A stretch of 35,784 nt of DNA from Mariprofundus sp. (GCA_030951025.1 JAUZQK010000066.1:1-35784); one strand, 5' to 3'. Numbered from the stretch's first letter, positions 17,409-26,065 are shown. A program made the numbers and translations. Notes: generated from the sequence alone by a model not told the origin.

Positions 17409-17522
17409 TTATTCGGAATCTTTCTTGCCACCAATGATTTTGAAAAAGTGGTAAGCCAGATAAGCGCCGACAAGTACTGTGCCGCTCACTGCCAGAATAA
17501 CTCCGATGACTACTTCATCCAT
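17409..17522 (-). CDS. Small single-helix membrane protein after ccoP, CcoM-like candidate
   Basis: A 37-codon gene, too short for standard calling. It starts at ATG 17522 with AAGGGGAT about seven bases upstream and stops at TAA 17409. The protein begins MDEVVIGVILAVSGTVLVGA, forms one transmembrane helix (about 4-27) and ends in a positively charged, then acidic tail (KIIGGKKDSE). It begins 19 bases after the ccoP stop in the same direction and is followed at once by the terminator at 17355-17387, so it is the last gene of the ccoNOQP transcript. Pseudomonas stutzeri cbb3 oxidase contains a similar-sized single-helix subunit, CcoM. I infer an analogous role from size, topology and position, not from residue identity. 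Confidence 0.75.
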   Translation of the reverse strand: MDEVVIGVILAVSGTVLVGAYLAYHFFKIIGGKKDSE

Positions 17523-17541
17523 ATCTATCCCCTTGTAAGGC

Positions 17542-18411
17542 TTATTTACCGCCGCCGAATTGATGTACTTTTACGGCCAGCATTTTAATCGCTTCCGGAC
17601 TGAGTTTTTCACCAAAAGCAGGCATAATGGCGATGCGTGTCTTGGGCACATCGGCCGGATCTTCATTTACACCATAACGAATGGTGCGCAAAATATCTTC
17701 GCGAGAGCCACCGAAACGCCAGATGCCATCGGTTAAATTGGCTGCGCCGCTGCCGAGATCGTTGATGACACCGCCCTTGGCATCTTCACCATGGCAGCCT
17801 GAACAACCATTTTCATCGAAACGAATAAAACCTTGTTTGCTTGCTTTGCCCTGTGCTGCAGCCAGTACAAAATCAGCCATCTGGTTGATTTGCGCATCCT
17901 CGATCATGCCTTCATGGGCTGGCATAGAGCCTTCGCGACCATCAGTGATACTTTCAACGATGGTGTCGAAATCACCGCCAAACAGCCAGTCATCATCGGC
18001 CAGATTGGGGAACAGGCCTGCTGCCCCCTGGCCACCAGCACCATGACAGGCTGCACAGTTGTCACCGAAGAGTGCTTTGGCCGAGGATTCGGCAAAGTTG
18101 CGCATGGCAGGGTCTGCCATCAGGGCTTGCCCATCCATATCCGCCACCTTTTTAAGATAGGGTGCTTTAATGGCATCGTTTTCAGCCACAGCCTCTTTGA
18201 ACTCTTTGATTTGGGTCCAGCCCAATAGTCCTTTGGTGGAGCCATGCAATAAAGGAATGGAAGGGTAGAGAACCAGATACACAAGGCAAAATATCCAACT
18301 GGCATGAAGCGAGATCATCCACCAACGTGGTGGTGGGTTGGTTAATTCGCGAATCCCATCCCATTCATGCCCTGTATCGGCAACCTGTGGTGCTTTATCT
18401 TTTTTGGCCAT
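17542..18411 (-). CDS. ccoP: cbb3-type cytochrome c oxidase subunit III (diheme cytochrome c) CcoP
   Basis: A 289-residue membrane-anchored diheme cytochrome. A short cytoplasmic N-terminus with HEWDGIRELTNPPPRWW, diagnostic of CcoP, leads into one helix (about 31-50). Two cytochrome c domains follow with heme motifs CAACH (119-123) and CSGCH (203-207). Likely Met ligands are in GSMPAHEG (Met163) and AIMPAFG (Met263). It passes electrons from soluble carriers to CcoO. The start at 18411 overlaps the ccoQ stop by 17 bases, implying translational coupling. The length is normal for the family. Confidence 0.95.
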   Translation of the reverse strand: MAKKDKAPQVADTGHEWDGIRELTNPPPRWWMISLHASWIFCLVYLVLYPSIPLLHGSTKGLLGWTQIKEFKEAVAENDAIKAPYLKKVADMDGQALMADPAMRNFAESSAKALFGDNCAACHGAGGQGAAGLFPNLADDDWLFGGDFDTIVESITDGREGSMPAHEGMIEDAQINQMADFVLAAAQGKASKQGFIRFDENGCSGCHGEDAKGGVINDLGSGAANLTDGIWRFGGSREDILRTIRYGVNEDPADVPKTRIAIMPAFGEKLSPEAIKMLAVKVHQFGGGK

Positions 18412-18673
18412 GAGCAGCCTCCCTGTTCATATCCGCATCGTTTTTATATTTAGCATGATCGTCATTGGCATGATCTTCATTCGCATGCAGTTCAGCATCT
18501 TCATTTACAAAATCACGATGCTGTTCAAAGTGATCGCGATTGGATGGTTTGAATATCCAGCTGTAGAGGCCGATCATCAGTACTGTGAGCACAACCACGA
18601 TGATCAGGCCACTCCAATCTGCATGTGTCATGGCTTCCCAGTCGGTAGCAAAGAATTCACGCAGACTATTCAC
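18395..18673 (-). CDS. ccoQ: cbb3-type oxidase small subunit CcoQ/FixQ
   Basis: A 92-residue single-helix protein. I set the start at the GTG at 18673, which overlaps the ccoO stop by 8 bases and has AAGGG upstream; the open frame extends to 18805, but that would lie wholly inside ccoO. The helix is about residues 20-40 ([20 protein letters not shown]). The helix is followed by FKPSNRDHF and a long tail rich in Asp, His, Glu and Asn ([16 protein letters not shown]). CcoQ stabilises the CcoP-CcoNO association. The His/Asp-rich tail is longer than in many CcoQ and could bind metal (inference). Confidence 0.88.
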   Translation of the reverse strand: MNSLREFFATDWEAMTHADWSGLIIVVVLTVLMIGLYSWIFKPSNRDHFEQHRDFVNEDAELHANEDHANDDHAKYKNDADMNREAAHGQKR

Positions 18674-19325
18674 GATAATCTTTGCCCTTTTCGAAATTGA
18701 CCATGGTGCCGAGCACTTGCAAATAAGCGATGATGGCATCCATTTCTGTTTTACCATGTACTGCCGCCGCTGCACCAGCGAAATCTGCTTCGCTGTAAGG
18801 TACACCGACCATGGCGAGGGCGCGTAATTTCTTCTCGGTCAGGCTGTCATCAATAATATGATCCTCGAAGAAGGCGTAGTTAGGCATGACCGATTCAGGC
18901 ACGAGCGAACGCGGTGCGCGCATATGCTGGCGTTGCCAGGCATTGGAGTATTTGCCACCCACACGCGCCAGATCAGGGCCGGTACGCTTGGAGCCCCACT
19001 GGAACGGATGATCATATTTCGATTCAGCGGCCAGTGAATAGTGGCCATAACGTTCTTTCTCATCACGGAATGGACGAATCATCTGTGAATGGCAGAGATA
19101 GCAGCCTTCACGGATATACACATCACGGCCTTCCTGCTCCAGAGCGGTGTAGGGACGAATGCTGTCTTCTTCCTTGCTCAGCTTCTCAATGGTGTTATCC
19201 AGATAATACAGCGGCACGATTTCCACGATACCACCGATGGACACCACAATGGCGACCATGATGATCAATCCCAGAATGTTTTGTTCCATCTTTTCTTGGA
19301 ATGATTTTTTCTTTTTCACTTCCAT
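18666..19325 (-). CDS. ccoO: cbb3-type oxidase subunit II (monoheme cytochrome c) CcoO
   Basis: A 219-residue membrane-anchored cytochrome c. One N-terminal helix (about 17-40, [20 protein letters not shown]) is followed by a periplasmic domain with heme motif CYLCH (75-79) in the diagnostic context [20 protein letters not shown], then [20 protein letters not shown] and a Met ligand in PESVMPNY (about 147). The ATG at 19325 has GGAGG at ideal spacing and lies 9 bases after the ccoN stop. It relays electrons from CcoP to the heme b of CcoN. Confidence 0.96.
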   Translation of the reverse strand: MEVKKKKSFQEKMEQNILGLIIMVAIVVSIGGIVEIVPLYYLDNTIEKLSKEEDSIRPYTALEQEGRDVYIREGCYLCHSQMIRPFRDEKERYGHYSLAAESKYDHPFQWGSKRTGPDLARVGGKYSNAWQRQHMRAPRSLVPESVMPNYAFFEDHIIDDSLTEKKLRALAMVGVPYSEADFAGAAAAVHGKTEMDAIIAYLQVLGTMVNFEKGKDYRE

Positions 19326-19334
19326 GCTCGCCTC

Positions 19335-20756
19335 CTATGCCCGTGCCGCAGCAGTTGCAGACTGGCTGCCAGCTTTTTTGATGGTCAGGACCACATTGTA
19401 CAACATGATCAATGCACCAAGCAGTACAAGCAGACCACCGACAGAGCGCAATACATAATAAGGATGCATGGCCACAACGGTTTCAGCAAAGCTGTAGACC
19501 AGATTGCCGTAGTCATCGGTAGCGCGCCACATCAAGCCTTGCATAATGCCGGATACCCACATGGCACAAATGTAAATGACCGTACCAATGGTATGAATCC
19601 AGAAGTGTGTATTGACCATAGATACCGAGTGAATGTCGGTTTTCCATAAGCGTGGCACCAGATGATAAATCGCACCAACCGAGACCATGGCGACCCAACC
19701 CAAAGCACCGGAATGCACATGGCCAATGGTCCAGTCGGTATAATGCGACAGAGCATTGACGGTTTTGAGCGACATCACCGGCCCTTCAAAGGTGGACATG
19801 GCGTAGAAGGCGAGTGAGACAACCATGAAGCGCAGTACATAATCGTCACGCAATTTGTCCCATGCACCGGATAAGGTCATCAAGCCATTAATTGCACCAC
19901 CCCAGGATGGAATGATCATGGCAATCGACACCGCTGCTCCCAAAGAACCAGCCCAGTCAGGCAGAGCAGTATATTGCAGATGATGGGCACCAAGCCAGAC
20001 ATAACCAAACATCAGAGCCCAGAAGTGCAACACAGATAAACGATAGGAGTAGATTGGCAAATCAGCTTGTTTGGGAATGAAGTAATACATAATACCGAGG
20101 AAGCCGGCCGTTAAGAAGAAGCCCACCGCATTATGACCCCACCACCATTGAATCATGGCATCGTGTACGCCGGAGTAGATGGAATAGGAATGGGTCAAGG
20201 TGACGGGAATGGCCAATGAATTCACCACATGTAGATAAGTGATCATGATCATCATGCCGAGGAAGAACCAGTTGGCCACATAAATATGAGACACTTTTCT
20301 GTTCACGATCGTCATGATGAAATTGAACATATAAGAGACCCAGACGACGGCGATCAGGATATCAACCGGCCATTCCAGTTCGGCATATTCTTTGCCTTGT
20401 GTCCAACCCATGGGGAAAGAAATGACCGCTGCGACAATGACCAGGTTCCAGCCCCAGAAGGTGAACCAGGCCATTTTGTTGCTCCACAGGGGAACTGCAC
20501 AGGTGCGTTGAACGATATAAAAGGCTGTTGCCATCAGCGTGCAACCACCGAAGGCGAAGATCACGGCATTGGTGTGTAAGGGGCGCAAACGGCCAAAACT
20601 CAGATACTCATTAAAGTTGAGCGAAGGAAAGGATAATTGCCATGCAATGAGATCGCCAACCAGGGCTCCGACAACCAGATAAACCACTGCACAGACTGCA
20701 AATGCCTTGACGATTGCCATATTGTAATTGGGGTTTTCCGGGGCTTTTTCAACCAC
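19335..20756 (-). CDS. ccoN: cbb3-type cytochrome c oxidase catalytic subunit I CcoN
   Basis: The heme-copper catalytic subunit, 473 residues from the GTG at 20756. About twelve helices carry the expected ligands: [19 protein letters not shown] (low-spin heme His), [11 protein letters not shown] and WLGAHHLQY (CuB His residues), and [14 protein letters not shown] (heme His pair). It reduces O2 to water at low oxygen and pumps protons. The frame opens earlier at ATG 20786, but that codon has no ribosome binding site, whereas GTG 20756 is preceded by GAGGAGG at eight bases. The ATG start would simply encode that sequence as Glu-Glu codons. It is the first gene of ccoNOQP plus the small gene, divergent from nnrS. 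Confidence 0.95.
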   Translation of the reverse strand: MVEKAPENPNYNMAIVKAFAVCAVVYLVVGALVGDLIAWQLSFPSLNFNEYLSFGRLRPLHTNAVIFAFGGCTLMATAFYIVQRTCAVPLWSNKMAWFTFWGWNLVIVAAVISFPMGWTQGKEYAELEWPVDILIAVVWVSYMFNFIMTIVNRKVSHIYVANWFFLGMMIMITYLHVVNSLAIPVTLTHSYSIYSGVHDAMIQWWWGHNAVGFFLTAGFLGIMYYFIPKQADLPIYSYRLSVLHFWALMFGYVWLGAHHLQYTALPDWAGSLGAAVSIAMIIPSWGGAINGLMTLSGAWDKLRDDYVLRFMVVSLAFYAMSTFEGPVMSLKTVNALSHYTDWTIGHVHSGALGWVAMVSVGAIYHLVPRLWKTDIHSVSMVNTHFWIHTIGTVIYICAMWVSGIMQGLMWRATDDYGNLVYSFAETVVAMHPYYVLRSVGGLLVLLGALIMLYNVVLTIKKAGSQSATAAARA

Positions 20757-20830
20757 AGTCTCCACCTCCTCGTGTTTAAAATGCATGCCGGATACTATTT
20801 ATACGGCTATAGTTGTACATATTTTTTTTG

Positions 20831-20860
20831 GGGGCTCTTTTGCATGTTAGCGATAGCCCC
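20831..20860. other. Hairpin-forming sequence between ccoN and nnrS
   Basis: GGGGCT at 20831-20836 and AGCCCC at 20855-20860 are inverted with an 18-base interval. It lies in the divergent ccoN/nnrS control region, where any oxygen regulator should act, but does not match the FNR/ANR box TTGAT-N4-ATCAA. Its role is unknown. Confidence 0.35.
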
Positions 20861-20920
20861 ATTTTTACAGTTTTATGGAGTGTAGAGCTCGTTTAATGGG
20901 CTTTAAAAGGATGGTAATGA

Positions 20921-22138
20921 ATGCATACAAATGTAGAACACACACCTTCGATGAGTGTCGGAGGTGTTTTATTTAGCTCAGGCTTTCGGATATTTTTTAT
21001 AGCGGCCACAGTGTTTGCAATCTTGAGCATGCTGATCTGGATGGGGCAGCTGGTTTTTTCGTTGGCATTGCTGCCTGAGCATTTATCTGCTTCATCGTGG
21101 CATGCTCACGAAATGATTTATGGTTACGGTCTGGCTGTAATAGCCGGCTTTTTGCTTACCGCAGTCAGAAACTGGACAGGTATTCCAACCTTGCATGGGA
21201 CTCCGTTACAAGCCTTGGTGTTGTTATGGGTGGTAGCAAGGCTAGCTCCGTTTGTGCCGCTTTCATTGCTGCCGGTTGAACAGGCTATGTTGCTTGGAGC
21301 GGTGTGTGACGGGTTGTTTATCATTGCATTGTCAATCGCATTAACCGTACCGGTGGTGCAGGCGCGGTTATGGAAAAATATGGGCGTGGTTAGCAAACTG
21401 TATTTTTTCCTGCCGGGTCATGTGTTATATAGTTTGGATCAATTCGGCCTGTTTGCGGATGGTCGACGCATTGGTTTGTATATTGGTTTGTACATGATTT
21501 TATCGTTGTTGTTGCTGTTGTCGCGGCGGGTGATTCCGATGTTTATTCAGCGTGGTATTGGTGGAGACATTATATTGCGCAATGATTTCCGTGTCGATAT
21601 GGCTTGTTTTTTGGTGTTTCTGATGTTTGCCATCAGTGATATCTTTTTTGTAGCGCCAGTCTTGACTGCGTGGCTGGCGGGGGGGCTGGCCGTGTTGCAT
21701 GCGGTGCGCTTGAGTGGTTGGTACCATAGAGGTCTGTGGCAGAAGCCGTTATTGTGGGTGTTGTATCTGGCTTATGGGTGGATGGTGATTGGTTTCGCCT
21801 TGAAGTGGGCGGTGTTGCTGTTTGGTGTTTCACCTTTTCTGGCCACCCACGCTTTTGCTGTTGGTGGTATCGGTATGATGACGCTTGGCATGATGGCGCG
21901 TATCTCTCTGGGGCATACTGGCCGCAATATTATGCAGCCGCCAGCAGGTCTGGGCTGGATGTGTGCGTTGTTTATGTCAGCTGTATTCGTGCGAGTGCTG
22001 TTGCCGCTCGTATTTATAAACAATGATGTGGTTCTGATGGCTGTTTCACAGGTATTATGGATCGTGTCCTTCATGTTGTTTTTATATCATTATATTTTAA
22101 TGTTGCTGCAGCCGCGCATTGATGGGAAACCGGGCTGA
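20921..22138 (+). CDS. nnrS: NnrS family heme/copper membrane protein
   Basis: A 405-residue protein with about twelve hydrophobic helices. Family features include LFSSGFRIFFIAATVFAIL near the start, WHAHEMIYGYGLAVIAGFL (the conserved W-H-A-H-E metal/heme segment), TAVRNWTG, RRVIPMFIQRG, and HAFAVGGIGMMTLGMMARISLGHTGR. NnrS proteins contain heme and copper and protect cells from nitric oxide or related nitrosative stress. ATG 20921 is preceded by AAAAGGA. It is divergent from the cbb3 operon, a respiratory context that fits denitrifying or NO-exposed metabolism; no NO reductase or nitrite reductase gene is in the window. Confidence 0.93.
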   Translation: MHTNVEHTPSMSVGGVLFSSGFRIFFIAATVFAILSMLIWMGQLVFSLALLPEHLSASSWHAHEMIYGYGLAVIAGFLLTAVRNWTGIPTLHGTPLQALVLLWVVARLAPFVPLSLLPVEQAMLLGAVCDGLFIIALSIALTVPVVQARLWKNMGVVSKLYFFLPGHVLYSLDQFGLFADGRRIGLYIGLYMILSLLLLLSRRVIPMFIQRGIGGDIILRNDFRVDMACFLVFLMFAISDIFFVAPVLTAWLAGGLAVLHAVRLSGWYHRGLWQKPLLWVLYLAYGWMVIGFALKWAVLLFGVSPFLATHAFAVGGIGMMTLGMMARISLGHTGRNIMQPPAGLGWMCALFMSAVFVRVLLPLVFINNDVVLMAVSQVLWIVSFMLFLYHYILMLLQPRIDGKPG

Positions 22139-22258
22139 TGCTGAAAGTATTGTTGATCGAGGCCGACTCCTGAGCCAATTGGCCTGCATCATGCTAAGCA
22201 GGTTAGCTTGGCGTTTTGCATCTGCGGAGCGCTGAGCAAAGGAGTATTGTGCCGCGAT

Positions 22259-22948
22259 ATGATCAGCTTCATTAAACAATGTGTGTTTCTGTTAATGCTA
22301 TTGTCTGTCTCTGTTGGCATAGCAGGGAAATTCGGCTTTTCGCCGGAGTTTTTGCAAGAGATCGCCGCGCAGTTCGGCTATAGAGCGCAGGATCGTGTGG
22401 TAGCATGGCAAGAGTTGATTGAAAAAAATCAGGCTGGTGATGATTATCAGAAGATATTTGCGGTGAATCGCTTCTTTAATAAAGTACGTTTTATTTCGGA
22501 TAAAAAACATTGGGCTCGTAATGACTATTGGGCAACACCAGTGGAATTTTTATCTACCAATGGTGGTGATTGTGAAGACTTTTCGATTGCCAAGTATTTC
22601 ACCTTACGCGAACTCGGTGTGCCGGATGAAAAGCTACGCATTACCTATGTAAAAGCCTTGAGGCTGAATCAGGCGCATATGGTGTTGGCATATTACCCGA
22701 CATCGCAAAGTGATCCCTTGATTCTGGATAATCTGATCAAAAAAATTCGCCGAGCTTCAACACGTAATGATTTGTTGCCGGTTTACAGTTTTAATGGTAA
22801 AGACTTGTGGGTAGCAAAAGAAAGAGGCCAGGGGCGCAAGCTCGCAGGTGGATCGCAACGTATCGATTTGTGGCGTGATTTGAATGTGCGTATGAAAAAA
22901 GAACGCAATCTTGGTTTAAGTTATACCATAGAGAGCATGATAAAATGA
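22259..22948 (+). CDS. lapG: LapG-like periplasmic transglutaminase-like cysteine protease
   Basis: A 229-residue exported protease of the bacterial transglutaminase-like family. A signal peptide spans about residues 1-22. The catalytic triad is visible: Cys105 in GGDCEDFSIAKYF, His140 in NQAHMVLAYYP and Asp157 in LILDNL. Asp104 and Glu106 flanking the Cys match the calcium-binding residues of LapG. LapG cleaves the N-terminus of large LapA-type adhesins and releases biofilm cells when LapD does not hold it. The ATG at 22259 begins directly at the signal peptide; an AAGGAG lies 14-18 bases upstream, so a nearby alternative start is possible. It precedes lapD by 51 bases. Confidence 0.93.
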   Translation: MISFIKQCVFLLMLLSVSVGIAGKFGFSPEFLQEIAAQFGYRAQDRVVAWQELIEKNQAGDDYQKIFAVNRFFNKVRFISDKKHWARNDYWATPVEFLSTNGGDCEDFSIAKYFTLRELGVPDEKLRITYVKALRLNQAHMVLAYYPTSQSDPLILDNLIKKIRRASTRNDLLPVYSFNGKDLWVAKERGQGRKLAGGSQRIDLWRDLNVRMKKERNLGLSYTIESMIK

Positions 22949-22999
22949 ACCGCTACAATAGCTTGTTAAACATGATTGAAATGAACAGAGGATGGAATA

Positions 23000-24928
23000 A
23001 TGACCTTATCTCGCCAGTTAATTAGCTTAATCTTTGTGACATTTGTGCTTATTTTTTCAGGCACATTCTGGATCAGTGTAGAAAACACACGTTCTTATTT
23101 GATGCTGCAGTTGGCCACACAGACTCAAAGTGCAGCCGATGCGCTGGGTTTATCGCTGGTGCCGTATATGCAAAACAAAGATATTGCGGCCATGGATACC
23201 ATGGTCAATGCGATGTTCGACAGCGGTTATTATAAATCGCTGAAGCTGAGTAATATGTCTGGAGAGACGTTGATTGAGCGTGAAAACACATCACAGCAGG
23301 AAGCTGTGCCACAATGGTTTATTGAGCAGCTTTCGCTGCTGACACCAACGGCTGATTCAATTATTACCACCGGCTGGACTCAAGCTGGCCGTTTGCAGCT
23401 TAGTGCGCATCCAGGTTTCGCATACCAAAAACTGTGGCAGACCAGTGTTGATATGCTGCAATGGTCATTGTTGGCTTTTATTCTTTCGCTGCTGGCTGTA
23501 CTGCTAATTCTCAGAGCTATTCTCAGGCCTTTGGATGCAGTGGAGCAGCAAGCCTTGGCGATCAGTCAACGTGAATTTCCTGTGCTTGAGGATATTCCAC
23601 GTACACGTGAGTTGAAACGGGTGGTGCTGGCGATGAACAAGATGTCAGCCAAGGTGGAAGGATTTATCAGCAAATTGACGCAGCGGGCGGAACTCCTGCG
23701 CCAGGAAGCGCACTACGATGCGTTGACCGGTCTGGTTAATCGGCGTGCTTTTTTGGCGCAGCTGAACAATATTATCAAGGATCATGAAAAGGGGGGATCG
23801 GGTGCTTTAGCGGTGGTGCGTATGAGTGGTTTTGCCGATTATAATCAGCAGCATGGTCATCAGGCCGGTGATGATTTGCTGGTTGAAGTGGGCAAGGCAT
23901 TGAATGAAATAAGTGATCAATATCCGGCCTCCACCACGGCCAGAATAAGCGGCACTGATTTTGCAATTATTTTACCCTTGGCGGACGCTGATATTGCTGA
24001 TGAATTTGGGCTTTTATTCTCGGCCAAACTCGATGCTCTGGCGGATCGTTTGAAACTGGATGCAATTGCGCAAATTGGCATTGCCTGTTTTGATCATGAC
24101 AAACAAATCGGTCATGTGCTGGCTGATGCGGATACTGGCTTATCGTTGGCTGAACAGGCCGGTGTGAATACTTACGCATTGCAGAATAAAAGCAGTGAAG
24201 TTGGCGGTAATCAGCAATGGCAGGCATTGATTGAAGATGCGATTCAAGATGGACGCATTCGTTTGCAATCTCAACCGGTGCTGGGCACAGGGCGTGAGGG
24301 TATGTACAGCGAGGTGTTGATTCGCATGAAAGGTGATGATGGTAAATATATATCACCGGGTGCATTCACATCAATGGCGGAACGGCTCGGTCTGAATGGC
24401 GAACTCGATCGTCATGTGATTGAGCGTGTGGTTCAGCTGCTCAAAGTCGATTCGGCGATGCCGTTGGCGGTAAATATCGCAGCATCTTCAATGCGGGATG
24501 AGGTCTTGCTGAGATGGCTGGATAAGTATTTTGCCGAGCATGGCGATGTGGCGTGTAAGATGTATTTTGAAGTGACTGAACATGCGTTATTACAAGATGA
24601 TGAGGCGGCCAATGACTTTATTACGCTGGTGCATAAACATGGTGGTAAAGTGGTCATGGAGCATTTTGGGACACGACTGAGTTCATTCCAGAGTCTGCGT
24701 CAGTTAAAATTGGATTATATCAAGATTGATGGCAGTTATACCCGTCACATCGCTGAACACAGTGATAATCAATTCTTTTTGCAAACAGTCACCGATATCG
24801 CCCATGGCTTGGACATTCAGGTGATTGCTGAACATGTAGAATCAGAGGCTGATTTTAATGGCCTGCAAGGCATCGGAATCAATGCTATGCAGGGGTATTA
24901 TCTGGGTGAACCACAGCCGTTGGACTAG
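23000..24928 (+). CDS. lapD: LapD-like c-di-GMP receptor with degenerate GGDEF and EAL domains
   Basis: A 642-residue inner-membrane protein: helix 1 (about 5-26), periplasmic LapD/MoxY-N domain (27-150, including the YYKSLKLSNMSGETL segment), helix 2 (153-172), HAMP (173-225), GGDEF (about 235-395) and EAL (405-642). Both output domains are degenerate. The GGDEF site reads SGTDF (317-321). The EAL signature is EVLIR (438-442) and the DDFG loop is MEHFG (553-557). This is the LapD pattern: c-di-GMP binding to the EAL domain makes the periplasmic domain sequester LapG and so preserves the adhesin. Adjacent lapG strongly supports the call. A moderate GAGGATGG ribosome binding site precedes ATG 23000. 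Confidence 0.95.
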   Translation: MTLSRQLISLIFVTFVLIFSGTFWISVENTRSYLMLQLATQTQSAADALGLSLVPYMQNKDIAAMDTMVNAMFDSGYYKSLKLSNMSGETLIERENTSQQEAVPQWFIEQLSLLTPTADSIITTGWTQAGRLQLSAHPGFAYQKLWQTSVDMLQWSLLAFILSLLAVLLILRAILRPLDAVEQQALAISQREFPVLEDIPRTRELKRVVLAMNKMSAKVEGFISKLTQRAELLRQEAHYDALTGLVNRRAFLAQLNNIIKDHEKGGSGALAVVRMSGFADYNQQHGHQAGDDLLVEVGKALNEISDQYPASTTARISGTDFAIILPLADADIADEFGLLFSAKLDALADRLKLDAIAQIGIACFDHDKQIGHVLADADTGLSLAEQAGVNTYALQNKSSEVGGNQQWQALIEDAIQDGRIRLQSQPVLGTGREGMYSEVLIRMKGDDGKYISPGAFTSMAERLGLNGELDRHVIERVVQLLKVDSAMPLAVNIAASSMRDEVLLRWLDKYFAEHGDVACKMYFEVTEHALLQDDEAANDFITLVHKHGGKVVMEHFGTRLSSFQSLRQLKLDYIKIDGSYTRHIAEHSDNQFFLQTVTDIAHGLDIQVIAEHVESEADFNGLQGIGINAMQGYYLGEPQPLD

Positions 24929-24931
24929 TGT

Positions 24932-25066
24932 TTATGACAAGCTCGACAGAAATGTGAAGAGTGAAAAACTCACCATGCTTAATAATACGATGAATGCAAA
25001 TGTAACTTTATCGTGGTAAACGGATGTGCGGGTGTCATCAGTGTAATAAGGGTCGTTTATGATCAT
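24932..25066 (-). CDS. Small single-helix membrane protein, 44 residues
   Basis: Not recognised. It starts at ATG 25066, preceded by GAAGGAGATTCAAT, an almost ideal ribosome binding site at correct spacing; the longer frame to 25135 has no such support. A hydrophilic start (MIINDPYYTDDTRTSVYHDK) leads to one hydrophobic helix (about 21-40, VTFAFIVLLSMVSFSLFTFL) ending in SSLS. The orientation would be N-in or N-out with almost nothing after the helix, as in small membrane regulators of larger complexes. It is 81 bases downstream of the ketopantoate reductase-like gene in the same direction, with a CRP-like palindrome in the gap, and its stop nearly abuts the lapD stop. Confidence 0.65.
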   Translation of the reverse strand: MIINDPYYTDDTRTSVYHDKVTFAFIVLLSMVSFSLFTFLSSLS

Positions 25067-25120
25067 ATTGAATCTCCTTCGTTGTTGAAGGGCGACTTTG
25101 GCGATTAAACAAAGTAATAC

Positions 25121-25136
25121 TGTGATTCGTGTCACC
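25121..25136. promoter_or_regulatory. CRP/Vfr-like palindrome
   Basis: TGTGATTCGTGTCACC matches TGTGA-N6-TCACA at nine of ten defined positions. It lies 55 bases before the start of the 44-residue membrane protein and just after the ketopantoate reductase stop, so it would control the small gene. No matching -10/-35 was clear, so it could be a chance match. Confidence 0.4.
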
Positions 25137-25147
25137 TATACTGCGAG

Positions 25148-26065
25148 TTATGAATCATGGCGAGCTTCGATGGCATGAATCAGGCTGGTTAGGGTCTGGT
25201 TTACCGGCGCAGTGGATTGGGCATGTGTAGTTTGAGTGGCCACGTAACCATTGATGTAATCTACTTCGGTAGGCCTACCCGCTTCAATATCCTGCCACAT
25301 GCTGGTTTTAACGGGGCCCATGGCGAGGGTGATTTCGATATGTTTACTGATGTCTGTTGCTCCGATATTGATGCCACGTGTTTGGGCAAGACGTACGGTC
25401 TCCTGCATGGCCTGTTGTACGGTAATTAACGTATCTGCATGGGCGGCCATGTCGCGGGCATGGCGGCGGGTGATGGCGGTGATAGCATTAAAACCACAAT
25501 TCCATAACAGCTTGCGCCATAACATGGCGGCCGGATCAGCATCAATGCGAGCTGCTACATTGGCGTGTTGAAAGGCTTCAATCAATAAGGCTAGCAGATG
25601 ATCGCTCGAGCCTTGTTGCCATAAGCCCAATCGTATTCCGCCTGCGGCAGAATGAATAACATGGCCGGGGCGCTCTAATCGTGCGCCAATAAATGCCGTG
25701 CCTGCGACGACGCTGTTGTGGGCAAAAGCTGCGGCAATGCGATCGGGGGCTTCGACACCGTTTTGCAAGCTTACCAGCATCGTATCAGGCTGGATGATGC
25801 CTTGCAGGGCGCTGAGCATGGCTGTGAGCCCAGTCATTTTGCAGCTGATGATTATGATCTGGCAGGGTTTTAAATGCGTTATATCGGCGCAGGTATTGAT
25901 CGGGATGATCTGCGTTTCACCGTCAGATTCATGCCTTAAACCGTTGCGTTGCAAGGCACTCAAATGCTTGCCGCGTGCCAGTAATAGCACATCAAAACCG
26001 GCTTGTTGTAACTTGCTACCATAGTGGCAACCAATGGCTCCCGCACCTGCAAATCCGATTTTCAT
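25148..26065 (-). CDS. 2-dehydropantoate 2-reductase (ketopantoate reductase) family protein
   Basis: A 305-residue NADPH-dependent reductase of the PanE family. It begins [20 protein letters not shown], giving the dinucleotide-binding GxGxxG, then SCKMTGL and [10 protein letters not shown]. The C-terminal helical domain starts around [17 protein letters not shown], with the catalytic Lys in WRKLLWN, and ends with a [19 protein letters not shown] signature. It would reduce ketopantoate to pantoate for coenzyme A synthesis; the family has paralogues with other alpha-keto acid substrates, so the symbol is withheld. The ATG at 26065 has a perfect GGAGGT ribosome binding site; the open frame continues to 26620 antisense to maeB, which is a shadow. 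It is divergent from maeB. Confidence 0.92.
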   Translation of the reverse strand: MKIGFAGAGAIGCHYGSKLQQAGFDVLLLARGKHLSALQRNGLRHESDGETQIIPINTCADITHLKPCQIIIISCKMTGLTAMLSALQGIIQPDTMLVSLQNGVEAPDRIAAAFAHNSVVAGTAFIGARLERPGHVIHSAAGGIRLGLWQQGSSDHLLALLIEAFQHANVAARIDADPAAMLWRKLLWNCGFNAITAITRRHARDMAAHADTLITVQQAMQETVRLAQTRGINIGATDISKHIEITLAMGPVKTSMWQDIEAGRPTEVDYINGYVATQTTHAQSTAPVNQTLTSLIHAIEARHDS

